NCBI RefSeq assembly: GCF_015832195.1
Contig: NC_052030.1
Coordinates: 9,877,439 to 9,941,438, forward strand
DNA length: 64,000 nt
Reading direction: 5' to 3'
From: Motacilla alba alba
Taxonomy: Eukaryota > Chordata > Aves > Passeriformes > Motacillidae
Shown one piece after another: positions 42,581-53,900 of this stretch (position 1 is the first letter of the stretch; each line of letters opens with the position of its first letter). Both the position numbers and the translations under genes were made by a program. A model generated the notes under the pieces. That model did not search any database. It was not told where the DNA came from and saw nothing but the letters and a program-made list of their open reading frames with translations.

Positions 42581-45500
42581 CTGGGGGAGAAGCACAGAAT
42601 CCCAGCATGGGCTGGGGGAATCTCAAAGCCTGTCTTGTCCCATCCCCTGCTGAGGGCAGGGACATCTCCAACTCGCCCAGGTTGCTCCAGGCCCCGTCCA
42701 ACAGATCTGTGAGCACTTTCAGGGATGGGGCAGCCACATCAATCAATGGTTTCAGTATCTCTGACATTTTTCCCTGGGCTCAAAGATTCTCTCGCTGTTG
42801 GTGGGGAGATGGAGAGAGGGATGATCACAGGAACAGAGCTTGTTTATCACTGCCCCAGGCACAACCACCAGGTCATTAATTACACTCAGCCCCCGGGGCT
42901 GGGCGGGTACCTCTGCCTGGAGATTCCCGAGGCGGATGCTCTCCCGCTCCAGGCGCACCGAGGGCCGTGCTGGTCTCAGGCCGCTCCACTCCCCGACGAT
43001 CTTCGCCTTCTGGAAGCAAAAGTACATCAGCACTGCCCAGCATTCCTTGGAATCCCACCAGCCAAACCTCACAGCACCAGGTGAGCCCTGAGATGAGCAG
43101 GGACAGGGGGTTCCCCATCCTGCAGCAGCTCCAGGCAGAACGATTTGGGATGGCAGTGCCAGCCTGGAGCTGAGGCAAATCCCTGTGCCAAAGCCCCATG
43201 CCACCTTTCCTGCTAATCCAGGGAATAACAGCAGCACTGGAGTGGACACAACTCAGCCTCACCCCACACAACCCTCCTCTAAAGGTGTGGGGACAAAGGG
43301 CTGGAACCTCCCAAAGCTCTGATTCTATTTTTTAACAGCTACGTGAGTAATTATTATCCCTACAAACCTTGTCTCAGTGCCAGCCCCGGCCCTGCCTGTC
43401 CCTCCGCCAGGTGGAAGAGCCCTGGGTGTCCATGATGGACACACACAAACCCTGACTCATGGAAACACCGAGCTCCTGTGGTTTGTCCCAGCACTCATCC
43501 CTGCATCCTGAGCCCCCCAGCTCCCTGTGCCCCGTGCTGGCAGTCAGGTCACCCACCTGGAGAGCCGGGAGCAGCTGGCAGCAGCTGTCCCAGATGAATT
43601 TGTGATCCTTGGCACTGTTCTCCTCACTCCAGTTTCCGTGCTGGTAAATCCCTCCCAGGACTGTGAACTCGCTCCTGCACCAGGAGCCAAAGGAGACACA
43701 CGGTGGTGGCTTGTCCCCATCTGTCCCCTGTGGGGCCACCGCATGGAGGGACACTGTGTGAGTGTGACGTTGGATCCTGCTAACACCCTGAGCCTGCAAA
43801 ATATTCCTGTGGGAGAGACTCCCACATGGAGCAGGCAGAGAGAGGAGCCTGCACGTCTGCTCGTGAGCAAGTCACTCATTAAATCCCGTCAGCCCTTCCT
43901 TGTCTGGGCAGAGCAGACAGATAATTCCATCCTTATCAAACAGGTCTGCTCCTGCCTGGCTCAGGAGGAGCTGGAAGGAAGGGGATGGCTCTGGAGGGGA
44001 ACTCAGAGATTGGTGCTGCTGCTGCCCCAGACTCCTGTGGATTAACAAAGGACAAGAGGCAGGTTAAGGCTGAGGGGGCCTGGAGGGGTCTGTACTGGCT
44101 GGACCCTTCCAAAACCTTGCTTGATCCTTTGGAAGCACAAAAGCAAAAGGAGGGAGCCTCCAGGGCTGAGCTCTCCAGCAGGGAAGGAGTGCCCTCCACA
44201 TGAGAACTGGATCCAGCTCTTCCTTTGGCAGCAGCCTGGTGCCCAGCCCTGACAGCTCGAGCTAAAACAAGCACAGGCAGGGGAATTCATCCGTGCCTGG
44301 AACTGTGATCAGGAATCGTTCAGAATATGCTGCACGGGGGCTGTGAGCCTGCAAAGCTCCTGTTGGCATCCTGGCTTAGTGCCTAAGCCTGAAGTAATAG
44401 GACAATAGGAAGTGCCAGAGATGCAGCATTCAAATTCCAGCTTAAAGACCCCTCTCCACTGCCAGAGCAGGGTTGCTGCAGGCCCTTGGGAGGGAGCAGA
44501 GCTGGGATGAACAGATGGATTTATTTATCCCACAGTGAAGCTCCCTGGGCAGAGCCAGGAGCTGGACTCAATGCTTGTGGATATTCCATGATTCCATGAT
44601 AAACGCAGTGAGATGCCCCCAGGCTCACCAGCAGCTCAGGGGACAGTGCCCCCAGGGAGGTTTTCCTGCCTTATTTTTATGGGAGCATGGATCAGCAGTG
44701 CCTTTCCCCACCCTGAGCTGCTGCACCACAGTTTGGTCCACACCGTTGATGATAAACAGGGCCACAGGTGTGAAAACAAAAGATCTCCCCCAAAATATCC
44801 ACTCCACTCTCAGTGTTTGGCTGTTCTGGGGACTTGGCCAGGATGGAGTTTGTCTTGGTGGGATTTGGTCCTTGGGAAAGGACAGGACATGGAAGCACCG
44901 TGGTGCAGGGTGCTCTCTGTGCCGACTGGGAGCTCCCTCGCTTTGCTGCCCAAGTCCTTCTGCTCTCCCACCACACAGCCAAGAACAGCACCAGGGATGA
45001 AGCCCGGACTGGCAGACACAGCAGGAGCCATGTCCCAGACCTGGCTTTGGGGACACTGGCAGAGGAATGTCACTGGTGCCAGCCAGCCCTGCCTCGGCCA
45101 TCGTCACCTACCCCGGGATGACGTAGGGCGAGTTGTAGATCCCGGATTTCAGGTCGTGAGTGATGATGAAATGCTTCACCCACGGGGCCAGGACCTGGGA
45201 CATGAGGGGAGAAGTCAGAGCTGGAGAGTGGGTGCCAGGCTAGGGGACAGCAGGAGGGACACAAGGGTCCAGATATGGGACCCTCCCTTAGCTCGGTGTT
45301 CCCTGTGCTGGCTTCCCTGGGAAGATGGGAAAACAGGAGTGCAGGCAGGGAGGAGCTTCCTACTCACCCGTGTTTCTCCAAATAATCACTACCTTCCCCC
45401 AAAGAATTTGTCTTTTTATTACCAGCATTGTGCCTCTGACCTCCCCCAGCCCTCACCCTCTGGAGAAACAGGCTGGAGGCTGAGGGCATTCCCACAGCTG

Positions 45501-47888
45501 AGCCAGGAATGGGATCTGTTGGTTCCACATGAGCAGGGATTGCTGGGAATCAGGGCCTGATCCCAGTGTGGATCCAGCCACAAGCCCACGGTTTTCCCCA
45601 GGGGGCACAGCCACTCCTCGTGGTAACAGATGGGTTTTTGGGAAGCCCCCAGGCCTGCCCCAGCTCACCTTGATGATCTGGCCCCGGCCAGGCTGCAGCT
45701 CTGGGTCGGGCTGCAAGTGCCCTGAGCGCATCCCACTGCAGTTCAGCACCACATCCACACCCTGGGAAAACAGCTGAGGAGAGAGGGAGCAGCACACAGG
45801 GATGTTGCCACAGAGGCACAACATTCCTGCTTCCAAACGAGCCACGTGCTCTTTCCAACAGTCAGGAAATGGCTAAGCCATAAGGGCCAGATCCAGGGCA
45901 CAGCTTCTTCCCCAGCCAGCTCCTGCTGACATCCCATGTGTGCCACCAAGCCATTCCAGGGAAAGCTGCCAATCCATGCTGGATAAACGCTCTACCCCAT
46001 CCTCTGTCAGCCATCCCTCAATACCCAAGACTCTTTATCTTTCCTGGTAGAATTTATTTCCTGGATTTTGGCATGGTCTTGCTGCTGTTCCCTGTCCCAT
46101 CGCTCATGCCAAGGAACATCCCAGAGCAGCACCTGCCTGCTGGATGCTGCTTCTCCACTCTGGGATGGGGCTGTGCCCTCTGCCCTGGCTCCACATCCCC
46201 ACTCACCTCCTGGAAAGACTCAACCTTCTTATGGAAAAACTTCACTCCCCTCTGCGTCAGCCTGGGAAGCACAAGTTCATTTGTTACCATCAAATTAAAA
46301 TCAAATGTTCAATACCAGGACACCTGCTCAGCATTAGAAATTACAGGGGAAGAAACAAAAAACAAGCCCCAAATTCTTCCAAAGCCAAAAGTACTTGGAT
46401 GCAGCTCCAAATTTCCCATTACTTTCATTTTTGTCATGCAAAAAATACACTCCTGGGCTCACTGTTAAAGAGTTACCCCAGTGGGGCAATGAACAGGAAT
46501 TCCAGAGCCTCTTCCCTGCTTCCCAGGGATGCATCTCTGCCCACCCTGTCCTGACGTGCAGGATGAAAATCCCCACCTGCAGCCAGAGGAGCAACTGCAC
46601 TCACCTGTTGGTGAGCCAGGGCAGGTAACTTCTGCCCTCCAGCATCAGCGCCGTGTTGAACCAGCCATAGCTGAAACAGGAGGAGAGGAGGCTGGGAGGA
46701 CCTGCAGAAGCCCCCTGCCCCAACATTCCTGACAGCCACTGTGGATCTGAGAGCCCAATTCCCCCTGGGACCCTCCTCACATGAGTGCGTGATTTTTCCT
46801 CCCTTTCTACAGCATAAAACACCTTCTGGTTTTCCTCCCCTATTTTGACATTGAGGTAAGGTGAGGTAAGAGAGGAGCTGGAATGGTTTCTGTGCTGGGT
46901 TGCTGCTTTTTGGGCCATTTGAGCTGTTTCCTATTTATTTGAAGGGAAGCAGTTTTAAAGAAGTGAGGACATTTCTACCCCTGCAGTTCCTTGTGCCACT
47001 GCCGTGTTCAGGAGGTCTCCAGGACTGTCCTACCTGAGTCTCCAAAAACCAGACTGAAAAATACCTGTAACCAGGGAAGAGTTCGAGTTCTTTTGGTGTC
47101 AAGTTCCTGAATCCCAGGACAATGTTCTTCCAGGATGGCTCCTGAAGAGAAAGAGCTCTGAGATCATTAATCACCGAGGGACAGGAGCCGTGGGGGGATC
47201 ATGGGACACATCCCATGGGACACAGCCCATCCCAGAGGGACACAGCTGGATGTGCAGCTGCCAGCACAGCTGGAGAGGCTCAGTCACTCCCGCTCTCCTA
47301 CTGGATCCTCACACCAATATTGCCTCGGGAGCACAGAAAACACCATGTCCCAGGCACTGTCACAGGGCAAACTTGGAGATATTGGGAAGCACTGGCTGGA
47401 AGAAGCAGCTGCTGAGCCGAAACCCTTCCCAGCCCCGGCTGTGACCTGCTCCTTACCGGCACCGGCTCCGTGAACAAGTTGTAGCCAGAAATGAGGAAAA
47501 GTCCCATTTCCTTGGCTGCTGGGGAGTGCAGCTGCCCGAGGAGGTAATCGAACGTCTCTTTATTCCAGAGCCTGGGATGAGAACGGGACAGTGGTGGCTC
47601 TGCCAGCCCCATGGAACTGTGCCAGGGCAGCTCACGGCACACAGGGCGAGGGACGGGCACCATCCTCCTCCTCCTCCTCCTCCTGCTGCCTTACGTCTCC
47701 TGCAGGTTGCCGTGGTCACTCAGGTAGGGCTGCCACAGCCCGGCCGCCCCGTCGCTGGTGGTGTGGGGGGTGAAGCGGTCAGCGTAGACCTCGAGCTCCA
47801 GGGAAGGCAGCAGGCTGTGGAACTGCTCATGGATGCACAGGGCGCTGGAGAGCCCGATCACCCCGGCCCCGATGATGGCTACACGCAT
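42446..47888 (-). CDS. DAO: DAO, D-amino-acid oxidase (10 coding exons, complete)
   Basis: Peroxisomal FAD enzyme that oxidatively deaminates neutral D-amino acids, including D-serine, to 2-oxo acids, ammonia and H2O2. Coding exons, 5' to 3' on the minus strand: 47888-47695, 47571-47457, 47141-47065, 46670-46605, 46261-46207, 45773-45669, 45194-45112, 43674-43557, 43009-42911, 42580-42446. The sum is 1047 nt, giving 348 residues (human 347), all in phase and GT-AG. The dinucleotide fold [12 protein letters not shown] is at the N-terminus. Substrate residues Tyr224 and Tyr228 (GIYNSPY), Arg283 and Gly313 keep the human numbering exactly. Differences: human Arg279 is Trp here (GEWSGLRP), and the C-terminus ends PRL instead of the SHL peroxisomal signal. 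A non-coding first exon probably lies upstream, near the TATA box at 49614. Head-to-head with SSH1. Confidence 0.96.
42595..42737 (-). mobile_element. CR1 LINE 3' fragment, minus strand
   Basis: CAGAATCCCAGCATGGGCTG, CTCGCCCAGGTTGCTCCAGG, GCACTTTCAGGGATGGGGCA. It begins about 15 bases from the DAO last-exon acceptor. Confidence 0.88.
42911..43009 (-). CDS. DAO: DAO coding exon 9
   Basis: Encodes residues 272-304: [20 protein letters not shown] with Arg283, then [13 protein letters not shown]. Residue 279 is Trp where human has Arg. Donor GAG|GTACCC. Confidence 0.95.
43557..43674 (-). CDS. DAO: DAO coding exon 8
   Basis: Encodes residues 232-271: [20 protein letters not shown], then [19 protein letters not shown]. 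Confidence 0.95.
45112..45194 (-). CDS. DAO: DAO coding exon 7 (active-site lid)
   Basis: Encodes residues 205-231: [18 protein letters not shown], then IYNSPYVIP with Tyr224 and Tyr228. Confidence 0.96.
45669..45773 (-). CDS. DAO: DAO coding exon 6
   Basis: Encodes residues 170-204: [18 protein letters not shown], then [12 protein letters not shown], the conserved FAD-domain strand. Phase 0. Confidence 0.95.
46207..46261 (-). CDS. DAO: DAO coding exon 5 (55 nt)
   Basis: Encodes residues 151-169, [18 protein letters not shown], matching human LTERGVKFFQRKVESFEE. Confidence 0.95.
46605..46670 (-). CDS. DAO: DAO coding exon 4 (66 nt)
   Basis: Encodes residues 129-150: [20 protein letters not shown] then N and the split Arg. 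Confidence 0.95.
47065..47141 (-). CDS. DAO: DAO coding exon 3
   Basis: Encodes residues 104-128: [20 protein letters not shown], then LFPGY. Donor ACAG|GTATTT. Confidence 0.95.
47457..47571 (-). CDS. DAO: DAO coding exon 2
   Basis: Encodes residues 65-103: [20 protein letters not shown], then [18 protein letters not shown]. Donor CCG|GTAAGG. Confidence 0.95.
47663..47684. repeat. (TCC)n microsatellite beside a DAO donor
   Basis: Seven TCC copies. On the DAO sense strand it is a GGA run beginning about 10 bases inside the intron after the first coding exon. Confidence 0.9.
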
Positions 47889-47899
47889 GGCTCCGGCTC
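47695..47899 (-). CDS. DAO: DAO first coding exon (includes 11 nt 5' UTR)
   Basis: The acceptor CTCGCAG precedes 47899 and the ATG is 47888-47886, so an upstream non-coding exon is expected. Encodes [20 protein letters not shown] (FAD-binding fold), [20 protein letters not shown], then [11 protein letters not shown]. Donor GAC|GTAAGG. Confidence 0.95.
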
Positions 47900-48569
47900 C
47901 TGCGAGGGATGAGGGCTCCGAGGGCACAGCTGGGGCTGCTGGACAAGCTGGGGTCACCACGGGGGAGCATCAGCTCCTGCAGGAGCCCAGCTCCACTGCC
48001 AGAGCAGCAGGGAAGGGCTGAGGCGCTCATGGTGCATCTGCGTGCTTTTCTTGTAAAGCCTCGCAGCCCTCCTCAAGCTCTGATCCAGGAATCATGGCTG
48101 GGGGGTTGTGGTTCCTCACAGTGGCTGGGAAATGTGTCTCCAGCCCTGGCTGTGCCAGCAGAAAAGCTGCAGCTCGGCTGGCATGGCTGCACTGCTCACC
48201 TGGCACAAGGAGCTTTAGGTGTGTCCTGCCCCAGGGATCCTCCTCTGCGTCCCACCAGCCACAGGGGGATGCTGGAGCACCCACCACAGAGGGACACTGT
48301 GAACCCTCCACTCCCACTGACCCATCCCTGCTCTGAGCAGCTCACAATCCTTCCCAGCCACTGGCATGGGCTGGAGGCAAGAGGTGGGCAGGGATAAAAA
48401 AGATGGGAAGCAGCAGGCGTGCTCCAGGGAGCAAAGCAGGTGTGATGAGTGCAAGGTTGGATCCTCACACCGTTGTCACCCACAGGGCTGCACGGGAGGG
48501 TAGCTGTGCCACCACCCCAAACCCTTGCAGGCACAGATGGGAGGATGGCTGTGGGTAAATTCTGGCTGC

Positions 48570-49315
48570 AAATCACAGAATCACAGAATTACAGAATCCC
48601 AGAATCATAGAATCACAGAATCACAGAATCATAGAATCACAGAATCACAGAATTCACAGAATCCCAGAATCACAGAATTCACAGAATCCCAGAATCACAG
48701 AATCACAGAATCACAGAATCCCAGAATCATAGAATCACAGAATCACAGAATTTACAGAATCATAGAATCACAGAATCACAGAATTTACAGAATCACAGAA
48801 TCACAGAATTTACAGAATTTACAGAATCACAGAATTCACAGAATCACTGGGTTGGAAGAGACCTTAAAGATCATCCAGTCCAACCCAGCCCCAACCCCTC
48901 AACTCAGCCCTGGCACCCAGTGCCACATCCAGGCTTTGTTAAACACACCCAGGGATGGTTTAACATGGCTCCCCAGGCAGCCATTCCAGAACTTTATCAC
49001 TCTTTTCATAAAAACTTTTTCCTAATATCCAACCTGTATTTCCCTTGGTGCAGCTCGAGGCTGTGTGCTCTGGTTCTGTCAGTGCCTGGAGAAGGAGTCC
49101 AGCCCAGCTGAGCACAGGCACCTTCCAGGAGCTGTGAGAGTGATGAGGGCACCCCTGAGTCTCCTTTTCTCCAGGCTGAGCACCCCCAGCTCCCTCAGTG
49201 GTTCCTCACAGGGTTTCTGTTCCAGGCCCCTCACCAGCCCTGTTGCCCTCCTCTGGATGTTCCCAAGAGTCTGAATGTCCTTCCCAAACCGAGGGGCCAG
49301 AACTGGACTCAGCTG
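48570..49315 (-). mobile_element. CR1 LINE fragment, minus strand, with expanded tail repeat
   Basis: 48570-48846 is about 30 copies of the CR1 tail unit (ATCACAGA, with CATAGA, CCCAGA and TTTACAGA variants). After it the CR1 body continues: CTGGGTTGGAAGAGACCTTA, CACCCAGTGCCACATCCAGG, TTTCTCCAGGCTGAGCACCC, up to CCGAGGGGCCAGAACTGGAC. Confidence 0.95.
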
Positions 49316-49607
49316 CAGCCCCTCTCCATCCTCTGGTTCCCCGCTGACAGCGCTTTCCTGCCTTGGAAAAGCCCTGTGGTCACTCCTGGGCAGGGAGTGG
49401 ACAAAGACCAGTCTGGGGAAGGGCTGGGGGTGCAGATCCCTGGCTGGTTCTGGGAGCAGGAATAAATTCCAGCCTCCAGGGTTTTGTTTTTTTTGGACAA
49501 GGTGAAGTCCAGCATCTCTGCTGTGACAACAGGGGGGTGACATTTGCCAGGATGGAGGGGTGAGTCATCGGAATGGCACAGTGGGAGCTGCTTCCCATCT
49601 GCCATGG

Positions 49608-49614
49608 TTTTATA
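49608..49614 (-). promoter_or_regulatory. DAO: Candidate DAO TATA box
   Basis: TATAAAA on the minus strand in GGGTTATAAAACC, predicting a start near 49580. An AP-1-like TGAGTCA sits at 49561-49567. It is about 1.7 kb upstream of the first coding exon. Inference from position and motif only. Confidence 0.35.
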
Positions 49615-50265
49615 ACCCTCAAGAACCAGGGTCACCTCCTCCACCGGAGACAGGGACTCGCCCCAGCTGCCCCTGCAGTGCCAGCTGAGGAGGATCTGCC
49701 AAAAAATAACGGGAACACACATTTTCCACCAGTTTACCTGCGGAGTGTGGGGTCCCCGGAGCAGTCAGTGCTGTGTCCAGAGGCTTCAGAGTCAGAGTCG
49801 CTACAGCTCAGCAGGGCAAGGTCTGAGTGTCCAGGGCAGCAGGGCCAAAGTCTGCTCTCGCTCCGGGGAGGTGGAGTTCCCACGTGATGCCCCTGGCAGG
49901 AGCCCCAGAGTCATGGAAAATGGGGTCACCACCATCGGTGGCAAAGTGCCACCGCTGCCTCTTGTCTCCATGGTGACCACTGGAGGACCAGGACACAGGG
50001 ATGTGTTTAGTGAGCATGGTCCTGGAGGTCTTTTCCAACAGCAGTGATTCTGTGACTTCCCGGGGTCTGGATTTGCTGAATCCCTTAGATTTGGAAAGAC
50101 GGCTGAGGTGAACCTTTGACTGATCACCATCTTGTCAACTAGACCACAGCACTAATGTCACATCCAGTTGCTTCTTGAACACAAGATTCCTGTGGGATCT
50201 GGAAAAATTCAGTGCTTCTGGCTCATTTTTTGAGTAGGAAGAGAGGCTGAGGGCATCAGGATCCT

Positions 50266-50582
50266 TCAGCCTGGAAAAGAGAAGGCATTGGAGGAACCTG
50301 ATTGTGGCCTTCCAGTACCTGAAGGCAGCCTGATGGAAGAACGGAGAGTGACTATTTACGAGGGCCTGGAGTGACAGGACAAGGGAGAATAGTTTCCCAC
50401 TGCCAGAGAGCATGTTAGATTGGATATTGGGAAGAAATTCCTCCCTGTGAGGCTGGAGAGGCCCTGGCACGGGCTACCCAGAGAAGCCGTGGCTGCCCCA
50501 TCCCTGGGAGTGTCCCAGGCCTGGTCGGACGGGGTTTGGAGCCGCTTGGGCCGGTGGAAAGTGACCGTGCCATGAACGGGAT
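50266..50582 (+). mobile_element. CR1 LINE 3' fragment next to the SSH1 promoter
   Basis: GCCTGGAAAAGAGAAGGCAT, GTTAGATTGGATATTGGGAA, CCTGGCACGGGCTACCCAGA, CCATCCCTGGGAGTGTCCCA. Ends at the edge of the CpG-rich SSH1 promoter. Confidence 0.9.
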
Positions 50583-50589
50583 ATTGGGA

Positions 50590-50960
50590 TGGGACGGGCC
50601 GGGATTTGGGGTGGGATGGGCCGGGAAGCCCCGCCCACCACAGCAAGCCCCGCCCACCACCACCGCAAGCGACCCACGCCCTTACAGCGAGGCTCCTCCC
50701 CTTCCAAGCCCCGCCCTTTCCCTCGCAGGCCCCGCCCCGCCCCGCCCCTTCCCGGCGTGAGGGGGAGGCGGCCGCAGCCCCGCAGCTGCAGCCATGGCGC
50801 TGGTCACCCTGCAGCGCTCGCCGACCCCCAGCGCCGCCTCCTCGGCCAGCACGAGCGAGGTGAGCGGGGACGGGATGGGCAGGGACGGGGAAGGAAGGGG
50901 AGGGTGAGCCCCGGGGGCGGCGGCGGCGGATGGGCAGCGGGGAGGGGCGGGGTGAGGCCC
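50590..50960 (+). promoter_or_regulatory. SSH1: CpG-rich SSH1 promoter
   Basis: GC-rich region around the SSH1 start with repeated CCCCGCCC (SP1/KLF-type) boxes at about 50630-50750 and no TATA. A start near 50750-50770 is likely. Confidence 0.6.
50794..50859 (+). CDS. SSH1: SSH1 coding exon 1
   Basis: ATG in GCAGCCATGG (strong Kozak); encodes 22 residues ending STSE. Donor GAG|GTGAGC. Confidence 0.95.
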
Positions 50961-53900
50961 CGCTCGGGGACAGGCCCCTGCAGCCCCCCCAGCATCCCGG
51001 AACCCAGAGCTTCTGGCTCCATCACCCTCACAGCCCAAGGTTCCTCATGGTCCCGGCCTCACGGCTCTGGCCCTTCACAGCTTTCCCTCTCCAGCCCTTG
51101 GTTCCACCCCCCCTTGGCCCTCCACAACCACTTGTCCCCTGTTTCCATCCCCTGGCAGTCCCCATGGCCTGACTTCCGACAGCCCCCTGGCACCAGCTCA
51201 GCCCCTCACAGTCTCCCCAGCCCCTGGTTTCATGCCCTTCACAGGCGCTGGTCCCTCACGGCTCCCAGCCCTCCAGCCCCCTGGTCCCCCAGAGCCACCA
51301 GCCCTCCTCCCCCTACAGCCCCCGTGGCCCTGAGCCTCACAACCCCCACCAGTGCCCGGCCCAGCTCAGCCCCTTGCAGCCCCCAGCCATCCCAGTCCCT
51401 CCTCGTAGCCCCTGATGCTGCCCAGCTCCAGCCTTTTGATGCTGCCAGGCTGAGCCAGGCCTGGGTCTGCCCTGCCATCCTCCCCACACACAGCCCCATT
51501 CCCCTGTGGCTGCCCCTCATTCCAGCCCTCAGCTGGCAGGGAGCCTGAGCTCCCTAAACCCTGGGGCAGCCTGCTTTGTCTCTGTCTTGCCAGGTAAATC
51601 TCTGGGCACAGTGCTGGGCCTGTCTTCGTGGAGCAGCTGTGCTGGCCCTGGACCTTGTCCTTGTCCCTGCTTGGCATCCCAGAGCTGCCACCACCTCCTG
51701 CCCCAGGGGTGCTCTGCTTCGCCCCGTGTTATCCCTCTGTCCGTGGCAGCACCTTTCCCCACATCTGCTGCAGCTCCTGCCCCTCAGGGAGCTCACACCA
51801 GCCCTTCCCCGAGGTGACCATTGTCATTTCTCCAGGAGCAGCTGCCATCCTGCTCCACCCCGTACCTGTGCCACTCCTCACACCTCCGCTGTGCTGCTGC
51901 CCTCTCCTTCCCCCAGCTCTGCTGCTCCAGGACCTGGAGCTGCCACTTCACCTGCCCCATGGTGCCATCCGTGTCGTGCTGGCCTGGCACTCTGCATGTC
52001 CCAGCTCTGCTGCACACCCCCTCCACTCCTGTGCTCCACAAATGCCCTCTCCTACCTCTGCCCAGCCTTGGGCTGCTGCTTCTCCCCCGCCACAGCTCCC
52101 ACATGCCATCCAAACACAGCTGTACCTCCAGCTTCTCTTTCTTCTCACCTTTTTCCCTTCTAACCCATCTCCTTTGTGACCCTCAAAGACGGGCCTGCTG
52201 TCTCTCTGCACATCCTCCCCGTGCATCCCTCTCCCCCTACGCTTCTTTCCTTTGGTGTTCACTGCCCTTGGCTTCGCTCTGTCCCCACTCCTGCCAGGTA
52301 AACAATCCTATTTGTCACCTGTCAGGTCCCTGTGACTCCCCCGATTAGCTGGTCTGAGGGGGGAGCAGGAGGGGGCAGCCACAAAGCTCCCAGGTTCTCC
52401 CTGGCCCCAGGGGCTGCAGGGGGGGGGGTCCCTGGCTGCAGGGACCCAGTTTGGGCCATGCTGTGCCAACTGAGGAACTTGGAGATGTGAGTTGCACTTT
52501 TTGAAGGAGTTTTCAGAAGGAATTTTGTGGGATCTGGTTTAGACAGAGTCTTAAACAAGACCTAGTGGCCACCCAGTGCAGAGAGATGAAAAGGAGCTGT
52601 AAGCCCAGAGCAGGCAGTGGAATTAGACTGGATTTAACTGGTGCAGGTGGGAGAGGAGTCAAAGCAGGCCTTGCCATGTACATCTGTCTTAGGCTTTTGT
52701 GTCAGAGCTGCTGCTAGTGATTGTGTTTTCTGTGGGGTGAACACACGATTCTCCTTCTTCCTCCCAAAAATGCTGCCCCAGATTTGCCACCACATGTTGT
52801 CCATGGCAGGGCACTTCTGCAGCACCCACAGCTCAGCTGTGCTGTGGTGGCTCCCAAAGGAAGACACTGAGTCCTGTTCGAATGGTCTCTTCTGGCATGA
52901 AATAAAATTATGATTTCCGAATTCTTTTCCCAGGTTCAGCATGTTGTTTTTCGCAAAGTTAATTTAAAGAAAAATCCTGTCAAAACCTGCCAGCCTGCTC
53001 CTGTTCTTTTAGGATCTTTCTTGCAAGGAAAGCCAGGGTTTATTGGGGCTTTTAGCTGAATAACTACTAGAAGATATTTTACTGGGAACTGATGACCACA
53101 CGTCCTTGCTCATTGTGGCTGTGCTGCTGTGGCCTCTCCTAACTCAGGAGCCCAGAGGAATTTATAAAATGGATGCTGCTGCCTTGAGATACTGAGCCAT
53201 AAATTCTTGGGTGAGAGTGGTTCACACGCGCTTGCAAACCTGCGCTGCTTCTGCATCTCCCTTCCACACACTTCCCGCTCCCTGTGGTCCCTCCGAGAGG
53301 CCACGCTCAGCACGGTCCCCAGGGAGGGACAGGCAGTGCCTGCTGGGGTCTGGCCACGGTGGGATGAGCAGCTGCAGCTGCAGAGCATCACCGCAGTGAG
53401 CGGTGCACCCCAAACCCTGCCAGCTCCCGGGGGTGCTCTGAGCAGGACAGAGCAGGAGGGCTCGCTGTGGCAGCCTTGCTGCTGCCTTCCTTTGGTTTTC
53501 CTGCAGTTTTTAGTAGAAAATACAGGGAAAGTCAGCTTTGGGAGCAGCTCAGCTCCTGCAGGAGAGGAGCCCACAGCAGCTCCAGGCCCAGCCCTGCTGC
53601 TGAGCCTCAGCTGACGACATCCAAGAGTCGTCATCCTCACAGTCACTTTTGTTTAAAAAGGAAAGAAGTTTTTCTCCCATTTGTTGCTACGTGATGGCCC
53701 CAAACAAACAGGGGGGTGACCCTGCAGAGGTCCCAAACCTGCCAGACCTCCAGACCTTCCCAGGGCTGGGGGATGTGCCAGCAGGGGCACTGGGACTCGG
53801 GGTGCTCTGGGGCCCTGCCTGCAGCCCAGCTCTGCACTGTAAACAGACTAAAAATAGCCGTGGTATGCTCCTCACCCTCTGCTGGGTCAGTCGGGACAGC

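Noticed and set aside
48570..48846. Possible CRISPR-like array
   Set aside because: Units are 8-10 bases without unique spacers and are continuous with a CR1 LINE; the host is a vertebrate.
48525..49025. 166-codon repeat protein rich in Ile-Thr-Glu-Ser-Gln-Asn
   Set aside because: Translation of the expanded CR1 tail repeat.
50589..51548. 319-codon plus-strand frame overlapping SSH1 exon 1
   Set aside because: Wrong frame relative to the SSH1 start and made of low-complexity C-rich sequence.
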